64,000 nt of DNA from Euzebya sp051004735 (GTDB taxonomy: Bacteria; Actinomycetota; Nitriliruptoria; Euzebyales; Euzebyaceae). Made by a program: the position numbers and the translations under genes. Within the stretch, counting starts at the first letter, position 1. Every line of letters begins with the position of its first letter. The stretch covers positions 21,086 through 85,085 of the forward strand of contig JBPCKA010000021.1 in NCBI GenBank assembly GCA_051004735.1, in the 5' to 3' direction. Shown piece after piece: positions 41,485 to 49,106 of the stretch. The notes beneath the pieces are model-generated. The model was not told the origin of the DNA. It did not search any database and saw only the letters and a program-made list of their open reading frames with translations.

Positions 41485-41822
41485 GTCGTGGCCGGATCAG
41501 GAAGGTGTCGTGAGGCACCCTGGACCATGCGGCGCAGACGGGATAGCTCATCGATCGCGACGGCCCGGCCTGCAGCAGTCAGCTGGTAGTACCGCCGCCG
41601 TTCGCTGTCCGCTCGTGCGACGCGGTCTGTCGTTTCCTCAATCAGACCATCGTCCAGCAGTCGGTTGAGGGTGCCGTAGACCGTCCCGGGCCCCATCCTC
41701 ACCGCCCCATTGCTGATCTCGGCGACACGATTCATGACCTCATACCCATGAAGCTCGCCATCCAGCAGGGCCAAGACGATGTGGAGCGAGGCGGAGGGGA
41801 GGGGCTTGCGTTTCCGGGTCAT
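41481..41822 (-). CDS. PadR-family transcriptional regulator
   Basis: A 113-residue winged-helix protein: SASLHIVLALLDGELHGYEVMN, then MGPGTVYGTLNRLLDDGLIEE and RRYYQLTAAGRAVAIDELSRL, the typical PadR N-terminal domain with a very short C-terminal helix. The ATG at 41822 gives a normal start (MTRKRKPLPSASLH). Upstream is an AT-rich island with the palindrome GATATATC (41834-41841) that could be its own operator. It is the first gene of a two-gene unit with the membrane protein. Confidence 0.9.
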   Translation of the reverse strand: MTRKRKPLPSASLHIVLALLDGELHGYEVMNRVAEISNGAVRMGPGTVYGTLNRLLDDGLIEETTDRVARADSERRRYYQLTAAGRAVAIDELSRLRRMVQGASRHLPDPATT

Positions 41823-41833
41823 GATCAGAATAT

Positions 41834-41841
41834 GATATATC
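41834..41841. promoter_or_regulatory. AT-rich palindrome upstream of padR
   Basis: GATATATC lies within an unusually AT-rich run (about 41822-41858) just upstream of the PadR start, in otherwise GC-rich DNA. This placement suits a promoter -10 region and autoregulatory operator. Confidence 0.3.
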
Positions 41842-42001
41842 GAAAAGTGATAGTCAAGAGGAAAGTTTGGGAGTAGATGTCGATTCATGGCGAACTACTT
41901 GCTGCCCCCAGCGGTGGCAGCGGCGAAACCGAGGTGTGTCGGTAGGTGAACCTGAACAACGTGTAACCACCGACACACCCCTTGTGGGGCAGAATCGCGT
42001 C

Positions 42002-43948
42002 ATGGTCGAGACAACGAAGGCGCTGTCCGCTCACCTCGATGGTCGTTACGGCGACGTCCGCACGCGGGTCCGAGAGTTGTTGGCTGACCCGCTGTTTCAT
42101 CCCAGAGCAGGCATGACGGTCTCCGAGCATCGCGTGCGGGTGTGGCAGCAGATGCAGACCCTGGCCGAGCAAGGGTTGGGGCCGGCGATGGGATATCCCA
42201 GGGTCTATGGAGGGCAGGAGGATCTGGGTGCAGGCGTCGCGGCGTTTGAGACGCTGGCATTCGGCAGCCTGTCCTTGCTGGTCAAGGCAGGGGTGCAGTG
42301 GGGACTGTTCGGCGGGGCGATCTACAACCTGGGGACCCAGCGTCACCACGACGCCTACCTGGGTGACATCGCCGATCTGACCCTGCCCGGTTGCTTCGCG
42401 ATGACCGAGGTGGGCCACGGCTCAGACGTCCAGTCGTTGCGCACCACCGCCACGTATGACCCAACTGATGAGACGTTTGTCATCAACACCCCGGATGAGG
42501 ATGCCGCCAAGGACTACATCGGCAACGCGGCGCGCGACGGCAAGGCAGCCGTCGTGTTCGCCCAACTGTTCACCGCAACCGGTGGGCACGGCGTCCACGC
42601 CCTGGTGGCGCCACTGCGCGACGACGACGGCCAACCGGTGCCCGGCGTCACCCTGTCTGACGACGGGCCCAAGGCCGGACTGAACGGCGTGGACAACGGC
42701 CGGATCGTCTTTGACCACCTCAGGGTTGGCCGGGAGAACCTGCTGAACCGATTCGGCGACGTCGACGAGGGCGGCGTCTACACCAGTTCGATAGACAATC
42801 CGTCTCGACGGTTCTTCACCATGTTGGGCACGCTTGTCACCGGACGGACCAGCATCGCCGGCGCGGCCATCAGCGCCACCAAGGTCGCGCTGTCCATCGC
42901 GATCCGCTACGGCGAGGTCCGGCGGCAGTTCGGGGCACCGGATGAGGACACCGAGGCCACGCTGCTGAGCTACCAGGCATACCAGACCACTTTGTTGCCG
43001 GCTCTGGCCAAGACCTATGCCCTGCATTTCGCCCAGGAGGATCTGGTCGATCGTCTGGTCAAGGCGTTTGCCGCCGATGATCCCGAGGCGCGGCGGGAGG
43101 TCGAATCGCTGGCGGCGGGTCTTAAGGCGGTGGCGACCTGGCATGCCACCGAGACCATCCAGGCCTGCCGCGAGGCCTGTGGCGGCGCGGGGTACCTATC
43201 GGTCAACCGATTGGCTGATCTGCGCGCGGACACCGACGTGTTCACCACCTTCGAAGGTGCCAACGCCGTCCTGCTGCAGTTGGTGGCCAAGGGCCTGCTG
43301 ACCGGCTACCGCGAGGAGTTCAGCCAGTTGGACATGCTGGGCACGGCCCGCTTTGTGGCCGATCAGGTCCGCGACACGCTGCTCGAGCGCCTGCGGAGTG
43401 CCAGTCTGATCCAATCACTCCGGGGCGCGATGCCAAACGCGGCCGAAGATCCTGGGCTTCGCGATCGCGGATGGCAGTGCGAGATGTTCACCTTCCGGCA
43501 GGAACACGCACTGGAAACGGCGGCCGCTCGGATCAAGGCGGGGATGGATGATCATGGGGACGCCTTCCGGGCATTCAACACAGTGCAGAACCATGTGCTG
43601 TATGCCGCCCGCGTCCACACCGAGAGCTTGGTGCTGCAACAGATGACCGCTTCGGTCGACCGGTGCGGCGATGCCACCGCGCGCGAGCGACTTGAACTGC
43701 TGGTGGACCTGTTCGCTCTGTCCACCATCCAGGCTGACCGGGCATGGTTCATGGAACACGGCCGGATCAGTCCCGCGACGTCCAAGGCGATCACCGCCGA
43801 CGTCGAAGCGTTGCTGGCCGAGGTCCGTCCGTTCGCCCGTGAACTGGTTGATGCATTCGGCGTGCCGGAAGAGTCGATCGCCGCGCCGATCGCCCTGGGC
43901 GCCGAGGCACGACGACAGGAGTTGCGGGCTGGCGCCACCGCGGTCTAA
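42002..43948 (+). CDS. Acyl-CoA dehydrogenase / acyl-CoA oxidase-like flavoprotein
   Basis: A 648-residue protein longer than a classical acyl-CoA dehydrogenase (about 380 aa) and similar in layout to acyl-CoA oxidases. The FAD/substrate region includes CFAMTEVGHGSDVQSLRTTATYD (near residue 134), then FDHLRVGRENLLNRF, and EACGGAGYLSVNRLADLRADTDVFTTFEG, where the Glu before GANAVLLQLV is the expected catalytic base. The C-terminal 190 residues form the extra helical domain of oxidases. ATG 42002 is chosen because the residues upstream look non-coding. It could catalyse the first step of beta-oxidation. Confidence 0.87.
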   Translation: MVETTKALSAHLDGRYGDVRTRVRELLADPLFHPRAGMTVSEHRVRVWQQMQTLAEQGLGPAMGYPRVYGGQEDLGAGVAAFETLAFGSLSLLVKAGVQWGLFGGAIYNLGTQRHHDAYLGDIADLTLPGCFAMTEVGHGSDVQSLRTTATYDPTDETFVINTPDEDAAKDYIGNAARDGKAAVVFAQLFTATGGHGVHALVAPLRDDDGQPVPGVTLSDDGPKAGLNGVDNGRIVFDHLRVGRENLLNRFGDVDEGGVYTSSIDNPSRRFFTMLGTLVTGRTSIAGAAISATKVALSIAIRYGEVRRQFGAPDEDTEATLLSYQAYQTTLLPALAKTYALHFAQEDLVDRLVKAFAADDPEARREVESLAAGLKAVATWHATETIQACREACGGAGYLSVNRLADLRADTDVFTTFEGANAVLLQLVAKGLLTGYREEFSQLDMLGTARFVADQVRDTLLERLRSASLIQSLRGAMPNAAEDPGLRDRGWQCEMFTFRQEHALETAAARIKAGMDDHGDAFRAFNTVQNHVLYAARVHTESLVLQQMTASVDRCGDATARERLELLVDLFALSTIQADRAWFMEHGRISPATSKAITADVEALLAEVRPFARELVDAFGVPEESIAAPIALGAEARRQELRAGATAV

Positions 43949-43965
43949 GGGCACACTGGGCGACC

Positions 43966-44352
43966 ATGCTCTCGACACAGGGTTCGGCCAAGCTCAGTCG
44001 CGCACTGCGCATGCGCTGTCCGCTGTGCGGTCACAAACCCATCTCCCACTCCTTCGGGGAGATCGTGCCGCAGTGTCCGGGGTGTGGCTATGAGTTCGAG
44101 CAGGGCCAGGAGGGCTACTACGTCGGTGCCCTGATCATGAACATGGCCGCGTGCATGCTCACCTTCCTGTTCACCTTCGGATTGTCGCTGCTGCTGACCT
44201 GGCCGGACGTCCCGTGGACCGCGGTGACGTATGTGATCCTGGCCGTGATGGTGATCGTGCCGATCTGGTTCTATCCGCGCTCAAAGACCGTCTGGATCTG
44301 GGCTGACCTGAAGATTCATCCCTATCAGTCAGACGAACGACCCGGGCGTTAG
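43966..44352 (+). CDS. DUF983 family membrane protein
   Basis: A 128-residue protein with two cysteine pairs (CPLCG near residue 18, CPGCG near residue 37) forming a probable zinc ribbon, then two hydrophobic segments (MNMAACMLTFLFTFGLSLLL and AVTYVILAVMVIVPIWFYP). This is the DUF983 pattern, of unknown function. It lies 17 bases after the acyl-CoA dehydrogenase gene and may be co-transcribed. Confidence 0.8.
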   Translation: MLSTQGSAKLSRALRMRCPLCGHKPISHSFGEIVPQCPGCGYEFEQGQEGYYVGALIMNMAACMLTFLFTFGLSLLLTWPDVPWTAVTYVILAVMVIVPIWFYPRSKTVWIWADLKIHPYQSDERPGR

Positions 44353-44406
44353 CGCTGCGGGCATGCGGCGACCTACTCTCATGCCAGTCCACCTAGGAGC
44401 CCACTG

Positions 44407-44598
44407 ATGGTCCAGCCCGATGCCCGATTGCCATACCGACTGCTGACCGGCAGTGATGACCAGGACTTCTGTGAAAGGGTCAGCGCGGCGTTGATGGACG
44501 GCTATGTCCTGCACGGCGATCCTGCGATCACCCATGACGGGGCCCGCGTTGTCACCGCCCAGGCAGTGGTTCTGCCCTCACCGGAGACCCATTCATGA
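44407..44598 (+). CDS. DUF1737-type small protein
   Basis: A 63-residue protein with the pattern YRLLTGSDDQDFCERVSAALMDGYVLHGDPAITHDG and VTAQAVV that I associate with DUF1737 (quoted in part; residues 10-54). AGGAG precedes the ATG. It overlaps the rhodanese gene by 4 bases (ATGA), so it is probably co-expressed with rhodanese and metZ. Function unknown. Confidence 0.75.
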   Translation: MVQPDARLPYRLLTGSDDQDFCERVSAALMDGYVLHGDPAITHDGARVVTAQAVVLPSPETHS

Positions 44599-45008
44599 GC
44601 CACGCCGGCGACCTCACCCCACAGCAGGCATTCGACCTGTTGGAGTCCGACCCGACCGCTGTCCTGGTCGACGTCCGCACGGCCGCGGAATGGACCTATG
44701 TCGGAATGCCCGATCTGGAGGACCTGGACAAACATGTGATCGGGATCGAGTGGAATCACCTTGACGGTTCGCGCAACGACACCTTCATCCAGCAGTTGCA
44801 GGGCGAGGGGGTTCCTCCGGACGCACCCGTGCTGTTCCTGTGCCGTAGCGGCGCCAGATCGGCGGCTGCCGCGGATGCCGCCACCAGCCAGGGATATACC
44901 CGCGCCCACAACATCGCCGGAGGATTCGAAGGCGACCTAGACCCCCATCGGCACCGCGGGGCCGGCAACGGGTGGAAGGCCACGGGCCTGCCGTGGCGCC
45001 AGACATGA
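44595..45008 (+). CDS. Rhodanese-like sulfurtransferase
   Basis: A 137-residue single rhodanese domain with the active-site loop LCRSGARSAAAA, the catalytic Cys being near residue 80. The CH2A-like VLVDVRTAAEWTYVG motif is near the N-terminus and GGFEGDLDPHRHRG is the C-terminal signature. Rhodanese genes are often found beside metZ, where they may provide or recycle sulfane sulfur. It starts within the DUF1737 gene and ends 4 bases before metZ. Confidence 0.9.
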   Translation: MSHAGDLTPQQAFDLLESDPTAVLVDVRTAAEWTYVGMPDLEDLDKHVIGIEWNHLDGSRNDTFIQQLQGEGVPPDAPVLFLCRSGARSAAAADAATSQGYTRAHNIAGGFEGDLDPHRHRGAGNGWKATGLPWRQT

Positions 45009-45012
45009 TCTG

Positions 45013-46188
45013 ATGGAGGATTCCTGGCGACCAGACACGCAGGCGGTCCGTGCCGGATTGGACCGTACCGGCTTCTTTGAGACCTCCGAGGCGCTGTTTC
45101 TGAACTCGGGCTATGTCTATGACTCCGCGGAGGAGGCGGAGGCGGCCTTCGCCGGCGAGATCGCTCGCCATCGCTATTCACGCGTGTCAAACCCCACGGT
45201 GTCGATGCTGCAGGAACGACTGCGCCAGATGGAGGGCGCAGAAGCGTGCTGGACGACCGCCAGTGGGATGTCCGCGGTGTTCTACTCGCTGCTGGCCTGC
45301 CTGAAGGCGGGTGATCGGGTGGTGGCCGCACGCAGCCTGTTCGGGTCCTGTTTCGTGGTGCTGGACGAGATCCTGCCCCGGTACGGGATCATCTGTGACT
45401 TCGTCGATGGTGAGGACCCGGCGCAGTGGGAGCGGGCGCTGTCCACCTCGGCGCAGGCGGTGTTCTTTGAGAGCCCGGCGAACCCCATGCAGTCGCTGGT
45501 CGATATCCAGGTCGTCTCGTCACTGGCGCATCAGGCGGGGGCTCGGGTGATTGTGGACAACGCCTTCGCCTCACCGGCGTTCCAACGTCCACTGGAGTTT
45601 GACGCCGACATCGTCGTGTACTCCACCACCAAGCACATGGATGGGCAGGGCCGGACCATGGGGGGGGCGATCCTGGGTTCTGCGGACTTCATCCAGGAGG
45701 AGTTGCAACCGTTCATGCGGCATACCGGACCTGTTCTCAGCCCTTTCAACGCCTGGGTGGTGCTGAAGGGTCTTGAGACCATGCACCTGAGGGTCAAGGC
45801 GATGGCGACCTCGACGCTACAGGTGGGGCAGTGGCTGTCAGATCGTCAGGGAGTGAACTGGGTCCTGCACCCGTGGCTGGAGTCACATCCCCAGCACGAT
45901 CTTGCGCAGCGGCAGATGAGCGGCGGAGGCACGGTCCTGACATTTGAGGTCCCCGGCGGAACCAGTCGGGCCTTTGCAATCCTGAACGCGCTTCGCACGA
46001 TCGACATCTCAAACAATTTCGCTGATGCCAAGTCCCTGGTGACCCATCCGGCAACCACCACACATCGTCGCATCGGACCCGAGGCACGGGCGGCAATCGG
46101 GATAACTGACGGCACCATCCGACTATCCGTTGGTCTGGAGGATCCCCAGGACCTGCTTGAGGATCTGGATCAGGCGCTCAGGAACTGA
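45013..46188 (+). CDS. metZ: O-succinylhomoserine sulfhydrylase
   Basis: MetZ (391 aa) is a PLP enzyme of the Cys/Met metabolism family that makes homocysteine from an activated homoserine and sulfide. PLP is held by the Lys in VVYSTTKHMDGQGRTMGG (near residue 203). The N-terminal RYSRVSNPTVSMLQERLRQMEGAE segment is a family hallmark, and the C-terminal TIRLSVGLEDPQDLLEDLDQAL closes the fold. I favour MetZ over MetB from the rhodanese neighbour and motif flavour; O-acetylhomoserine use is possible. Confidence 0.88.
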   Translation: MEDSWRPDTQAVRAGLDRTGFFETSEALFLNSGYVYDSAEEAEAAFAGEIARHRYSRVSNPTVSMLQERLRQMEGAEACWTTASGMSAVFYSLLACLKAGDRVVAARSLFGSCFVVLDEILPRYGIICDFVDGEDPAQWERALSTSAQAVFFESPANPMQSLVDIQVVSSLAHQAGARVIVDNAFASPAFQRPLEFDADIVVYSTTKHMDGQGRTMGGAILGSADFIQEELQPFMRHTGPVLSPFNAWVVLKGLETMHLRVKAMATSTLQVGQWLSDRQGVNWVLHPWLESHPQHDLAQRQMSGGGTVLTFEVPGGTSRAFAILNALRTIDISNNFADAKSLVTHPATTTHRRIGPEARAAIGITDGTIRLSVGLEDPQDLLEDLDQALRN

Positions 46189-46189
46189 T

Positions 46190-46385
46190 CCGGGCAGCGA
46201 TCTGCGGATCATCCAGTGCCCGGCCAGTTCACGCGTGGTGTCGTTGACCGTGGAGCCGATGCCGGCCCGGTAGATGGGCAACGCGGAGATGACCAGTCCC
46301 GGCAACAACATGAGGTAGGCCGAGGTGGGTGTCGAGACCGTTGCCAGCCAGGCCAAGCCCAGGGCCAGCGCCCCTCCCCTTCGTT
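46190..46385 (-). pseudogene. Decayed MFS drug transporter (DHA2/EmrB type) remnant
   Basis: On the reverse strand the frame reads GLAWLATVSTPTSAYLMLLPGLVIS, then ALPIYRAGIGSTVNDTTREL and AG. The AGxGSxVNDTTRELGG motif is diagnostic of late membrane helices in 14-helix DHA2 transporters. The segment normally separating LLPGLV from the AGxGS motif is largely missing, and the sequence departs from the family directly after it (HWMIRRSLPGSVPERL). There is no start or complete protein. I infer a degraded gene with an internal deletion. Confidence 0.55.
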
Positions 46386-46715
46386 GTGCGACGTCCGGTC
46401 GAGGCGGCTGATGCGACCCAGATCGCGCGAACCGAGTGGTTGGGCCTGGGCGGCACCGACACGCCGGCTACTGCGGCAACGGCCCACAGGCGACTGGGTG
46501 ATCAGCCGACGTAGCGGCGGTAGCAGACCTACTAGCCCTGTGGCACACTATCCCCTCGCCCCTACGGGGTTTGCTGTGCTGCACGCCCATCATTCGGGCG
46601 CGGTACCAGTCGAAACGTCGCCGGGGCCCGATCCCGCGGTGACGAACCCACCTGCGACCTACAACTCCTTGTCCCTGCGACACGTGTGTATACCCCCTGA
46701 ACGGACCGCCCAACG
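46386..46715 (+). promoter_or_regulatory. Leader region of rpsA
   Basis: About 330 bases with no convincing gene. A CACTATCC stretch near 46546-46553 could be a -10 region, with CCCCTACGGGG (46558-46568) as a small hairpin after it. No strong ribosome-binding site precedes the rpsA ATG at 46716, which is common for rpsA because S1 itself controls its translation. The left end abuts the MFS remnant. Confidence 0.35.
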
Positions 46716-48410
46716 ATGACCGACCCCCAACCCCACACCCTTACCACCGCTGTAGATGAAGAGCGGGAACGGGGTGCCGCAATCCTCCTTGAGGAGTTCG
46801 GCTCAGAGGAAGCATTCCTCGCCGCACTCGAGGCCACCGTCAAGGACTTTGATGACGGTGACATCGTGGAAGGGGTTGTCGTCAAGGTTGATCCCGAGGA
46901 AGTCCTGCTGGACATCGGGTTCAAGTCCGAGGGTGTGATCCCCAGCCGCGAGCTGAGCATCAAGCACGACATTGACCCGCATGAGGTTGTTGCTGTCGGC
47001 GATGTCATCGAGGCACTGGTCCTGCAGAAGGAGGACAAGGACGGCCGTCTGGTCCTGTCCAAGAAGCGTGCGCAGTACGAACGCGCCTGGGGCAAGATCG
47101 AGGAGATCCACGAGAAGGACTCCACCGTCACCGGAACCGTCATCGAGGTCGTCAAGGGTGGCCTCATCCTGGACATCGGTCTGCGTGGGTTCCTGCCGGC
47201 TTCGTTGGTCGAGATGCGCCGCGTCCGTGACCTGCACCCCTATGTGGGCCAGGAACTGGAATGCAAGGTCATCGAGTTGGACAAGAACCGCAACAACGTG
47301 GTCCTGTCCAGGCGCAAGTTCCTGGAGGAGACCCAGAGCGAGTTCCGCCGTGAGTTCCTGGAGACGCTGCAGAAGGGTGAGATCCGCAAGGGAACCGTGT
47401 CCTCCTGCGTCAACTTCGGTGCGTTCGTGGACCTGGGCGGCGTGGACGGTTTGGTGCACGTGTCGGAGCTGAGCTGGAAGCACGTCGACCACCCCGGTGA
47501 AGTCGTGGAGTTGGGCCAGGAGGTCGAGGTCGAGGTGCTGGACGTCGACCTGGAGCGCGAGCGCGTTTCGCTGAGCCTGAAGGCCACCCAGGAAGATCCC
47601 TGGCAGCAGTTCGCCCGTCAGCACTACGTGGGCGAGTTCGTTGAAGGCAACGTTACCAAGCTGGTCCCCTTCGGTGCCTTCGTGAAGGTCGAGGATGGTA
47701 TCGAGGGCCTGATCCACATCTCGGAGTTGGCCGACGCCCACGTCGAGCAGCCCGAGCAGGTCGTCAAGGTCGGCGACAAGATGACGGTCAAGATCATCGA
47801 CATCGACGATGTCCGCCGTCGGATCTCGTTGTCGCTGAAGCAGGCCGTCAAGGCCGGTTACGGTGAGGCACCCGAGATCGAGGAGGCACCGGCCTACGCG
47901 GCGGAGGACACCTCGGCGTCATCCTCATCCACGTCAAGTGGAGATGGTGGGTCCGCGATGGGGGCTGCGCTGGCCCAGGCCATGCAACGCTCTCAGGAAC
48001 GGTCTGCCGAAGAAGCTGAGGAGACCAGCGACAGCGGTCTATCCGCCCAGGACGTAATCGCGCGCGTACAGGCTCAGGCAGCCGCCGTCGCCCAGGATGG
48101 CCCTGCTGCCGCTGTCGAGGCGCCCCAGGCCGAGGCTGAGGAAGGAGCCCAGGCTGAGGAGCCTGTGGCTGAAGAGGCCGAGGAGCCTGTGGCTGAAGAG
48201 CCTGTGGCCGAAGATGCTGAGGAGCCTGTGGCTGAAGAGGCCGAGGAGGCTGAGGCTGAAGATGCTGAGGAGCCTGTGGCTGAGGAGCCTGTGGCTGAGG
48301 CTGAGGAGCCTGAGCCCGTGGCTGAAGAGGCCGAGGAGCCCGTGGCTGAAGAGCCTGAGGCCGATGACTCTGAAGCTGAACCGGATGAGGATCCCTCGGA
48401 AGAGGAGTAG
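46716..48410 (+). CDS. rpsA: 30S ribosomal protein S1
   Basis: Ribosomal protein S1 (564 aa) helps recruit mRNA to the 30S subunit. Four S1 RNA-binding repeats are visible, starting near GDIVEGVVVKVDPEEVLLDIGF, DSTVTGTVIEVVKGGLILDIG, GEIRKGTVSSCVNFGAFVDLG and GEFVEGNVTKLVPFGAFVKVE, which is the actinobacterial four-domain form. The last 110 residues are an extremely acidic low-complexity tail built from EEPVAEEAE-type units, encoded by imperfect repeats at about 48148-48365. Followed by a strong terminator and coaE. Confidence 0.95.
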   Translation: MTDPQPHTLTTAVDEERERGAAILLEEFGSEEAFLAALEATVKDFDDGDIVEGVVVKVDPEEVLLDIGFKSEGVIPSRELSIKHDIDPHEVVAVGDVIEALVLQKEDKDGRLVLSKKRAQYERAWGKIEEIHEKDSTVTGTVIEVVKGGLILDIGLRGFLPASLVEMRRVRDLHPYVGQELECKVIELDKNRNNVVLSRRKFLEETQSEFRREFLETLQKGEIRKGTVSSCVNFGAFVDLGGVDGLVHVSELSWKHVDHPGEVVELGQEVEVEVLDVDLERERVSLSLKATQEDPWQQFARQHYVGEFVEGNVTKLVPFGAFVKVEDGIEGLIHISELADAHVEQPEQVVKVGDKMTVKIIDIDDVRRRISLSLKQAVKAGYGEAPEIEEAPAYAAEDTSASSSSTSSGDGGSAMGAALAQAMQRSQERSAEEAEETSDSGLSAQDVIARVQAQAAAVAQDGPAAAVEAPQAEAEEGAQAEEPVAEEAEEPVAEEPVAEDAEEPVAEEAEEAEAEDAEEPVAEEPVAEAEEPEPVAEEAEEPVAEEPEADDSEAEPDEDPSEEE

Positions 48411-48432
48411 TTCTCCGGACAGTGTCGTTGGG

Positions 48433-48458
48433 ATGGGGCTGCCTACGGGCGGCCCCAT
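48433..48458 (+). terminator. rpsA terminator hairpin
   Basis: ATGGGGCTGCC (48433-48443) pairs over 11 positions (one G-T) with GGCGGCCCCAT (48448-48458) around a TACG tetraloop. It is followed by TCTGGTTGTGT. It lies 22 bases after the rpsA stop and 24 bases before coaE. Confidence 0.75.
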
Positions 48459-48482
48459 TCTGGTTGTGTCAGGCTGGCGCTC

Positions 48483-49106
48483 ATGTTGCTTGTCGGACTC
48501 ACGGGTGGCATTGCCTCGGGAAAGTCGACGGTGTCGGAACGATTCGCCACGGTCCATGGCTTTCCGGTAGTTGATGCCGACCTGATCGCCCGACAGATTG
48601 TCCAGCCGGGTCAAGCGGCACTGTCAGACATCGTCCAGCGGTTCGGGGACGACATGCTTGATGCGGACGGCCGGCTGGACCGGGCGAAGCTGGCGGCAGT
48701 GGTGTTTGGTGATGACGCCGAGCGGCTGGCCCTCAATGCCATTACGCATCCACGTATCGCCCAGGCCATGGCCCAGCAGATCGTTGAGTATGCCGGCGTC
48801 TTGGGACCGGTTATCGTCGATTCCCCGTTGCTGGTGGAGATGGGGCATGCGGCGCACTTTCCCGAAATCGTCGTTGTCACCAGCTCCCCCGGCGTACAGC
48901 ATCAGCGACTGGTGATGGATCGGGGAATGGATCCCACGCAAGCCTGGGCACGAATCAACAGCCAGGCACCATTGACCGAGAAGTTGGCCGTGGCGACACA
49001 CGTGATCGACAACGACGGCTCACTGGCAGAACTTCACACGCGGGTTGACCAGGTGGCCGATGAACTGAGGATGAGCGCGGCTGAGGAGCCTGTCAGCCCG
49101 ACGTGA
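48483..49106 (+). CDS. coaE: Dephospho-CoA kinase
   Basis: CoaE (207 aa) phosphorylates dephospho-CoA in the last step of coenzyme A synthesis. The P-loop GLTGGIASGKSTVSERF is at the N-terminus, followed by VVDADLIARQIVQPG, NAITHPRI and the lid-type VVVTSSPGVQHQRLVMDRGM. The length is normal. rpsA-coaE is a conserved actinobacterial order as I recall. Its last 14 bases overlap the convergent antiporter gene. Confidence 0.93.
   Translation: MLLVGLTGGIASGKSTVSERFATVHGFPVVDADLIARQIVQPGQAALSDIVQRFGDDMLDADGRLDRAKLAAVVFGDDAERLALNAITHPRIAQAMAQQIVEYAGVLGPVIVDSPLLVEMGHAAHFPEIVVVTSSPGVQHQRLVMDRGMDPTQAWARINSQAPLTEKLAVATHVIDNDGSLAELHTRVDQVADELRMSAAEEPVSPT

Noticed and set aside
40700..41551. 283-codon reverse frame overlapping the PadR pair
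   Set aside because: The PadR and membrane protein genes in the other frame have proper motifs and a coupled start-stop; this frame is Arg/His/Pro-rich.
48148..48365. Repeat array resembling a CRISPR or minisatellite
   Set aside because: The repeats are in frame within rpsA and encode its acidic tail; there are no spacers and no cas genes.
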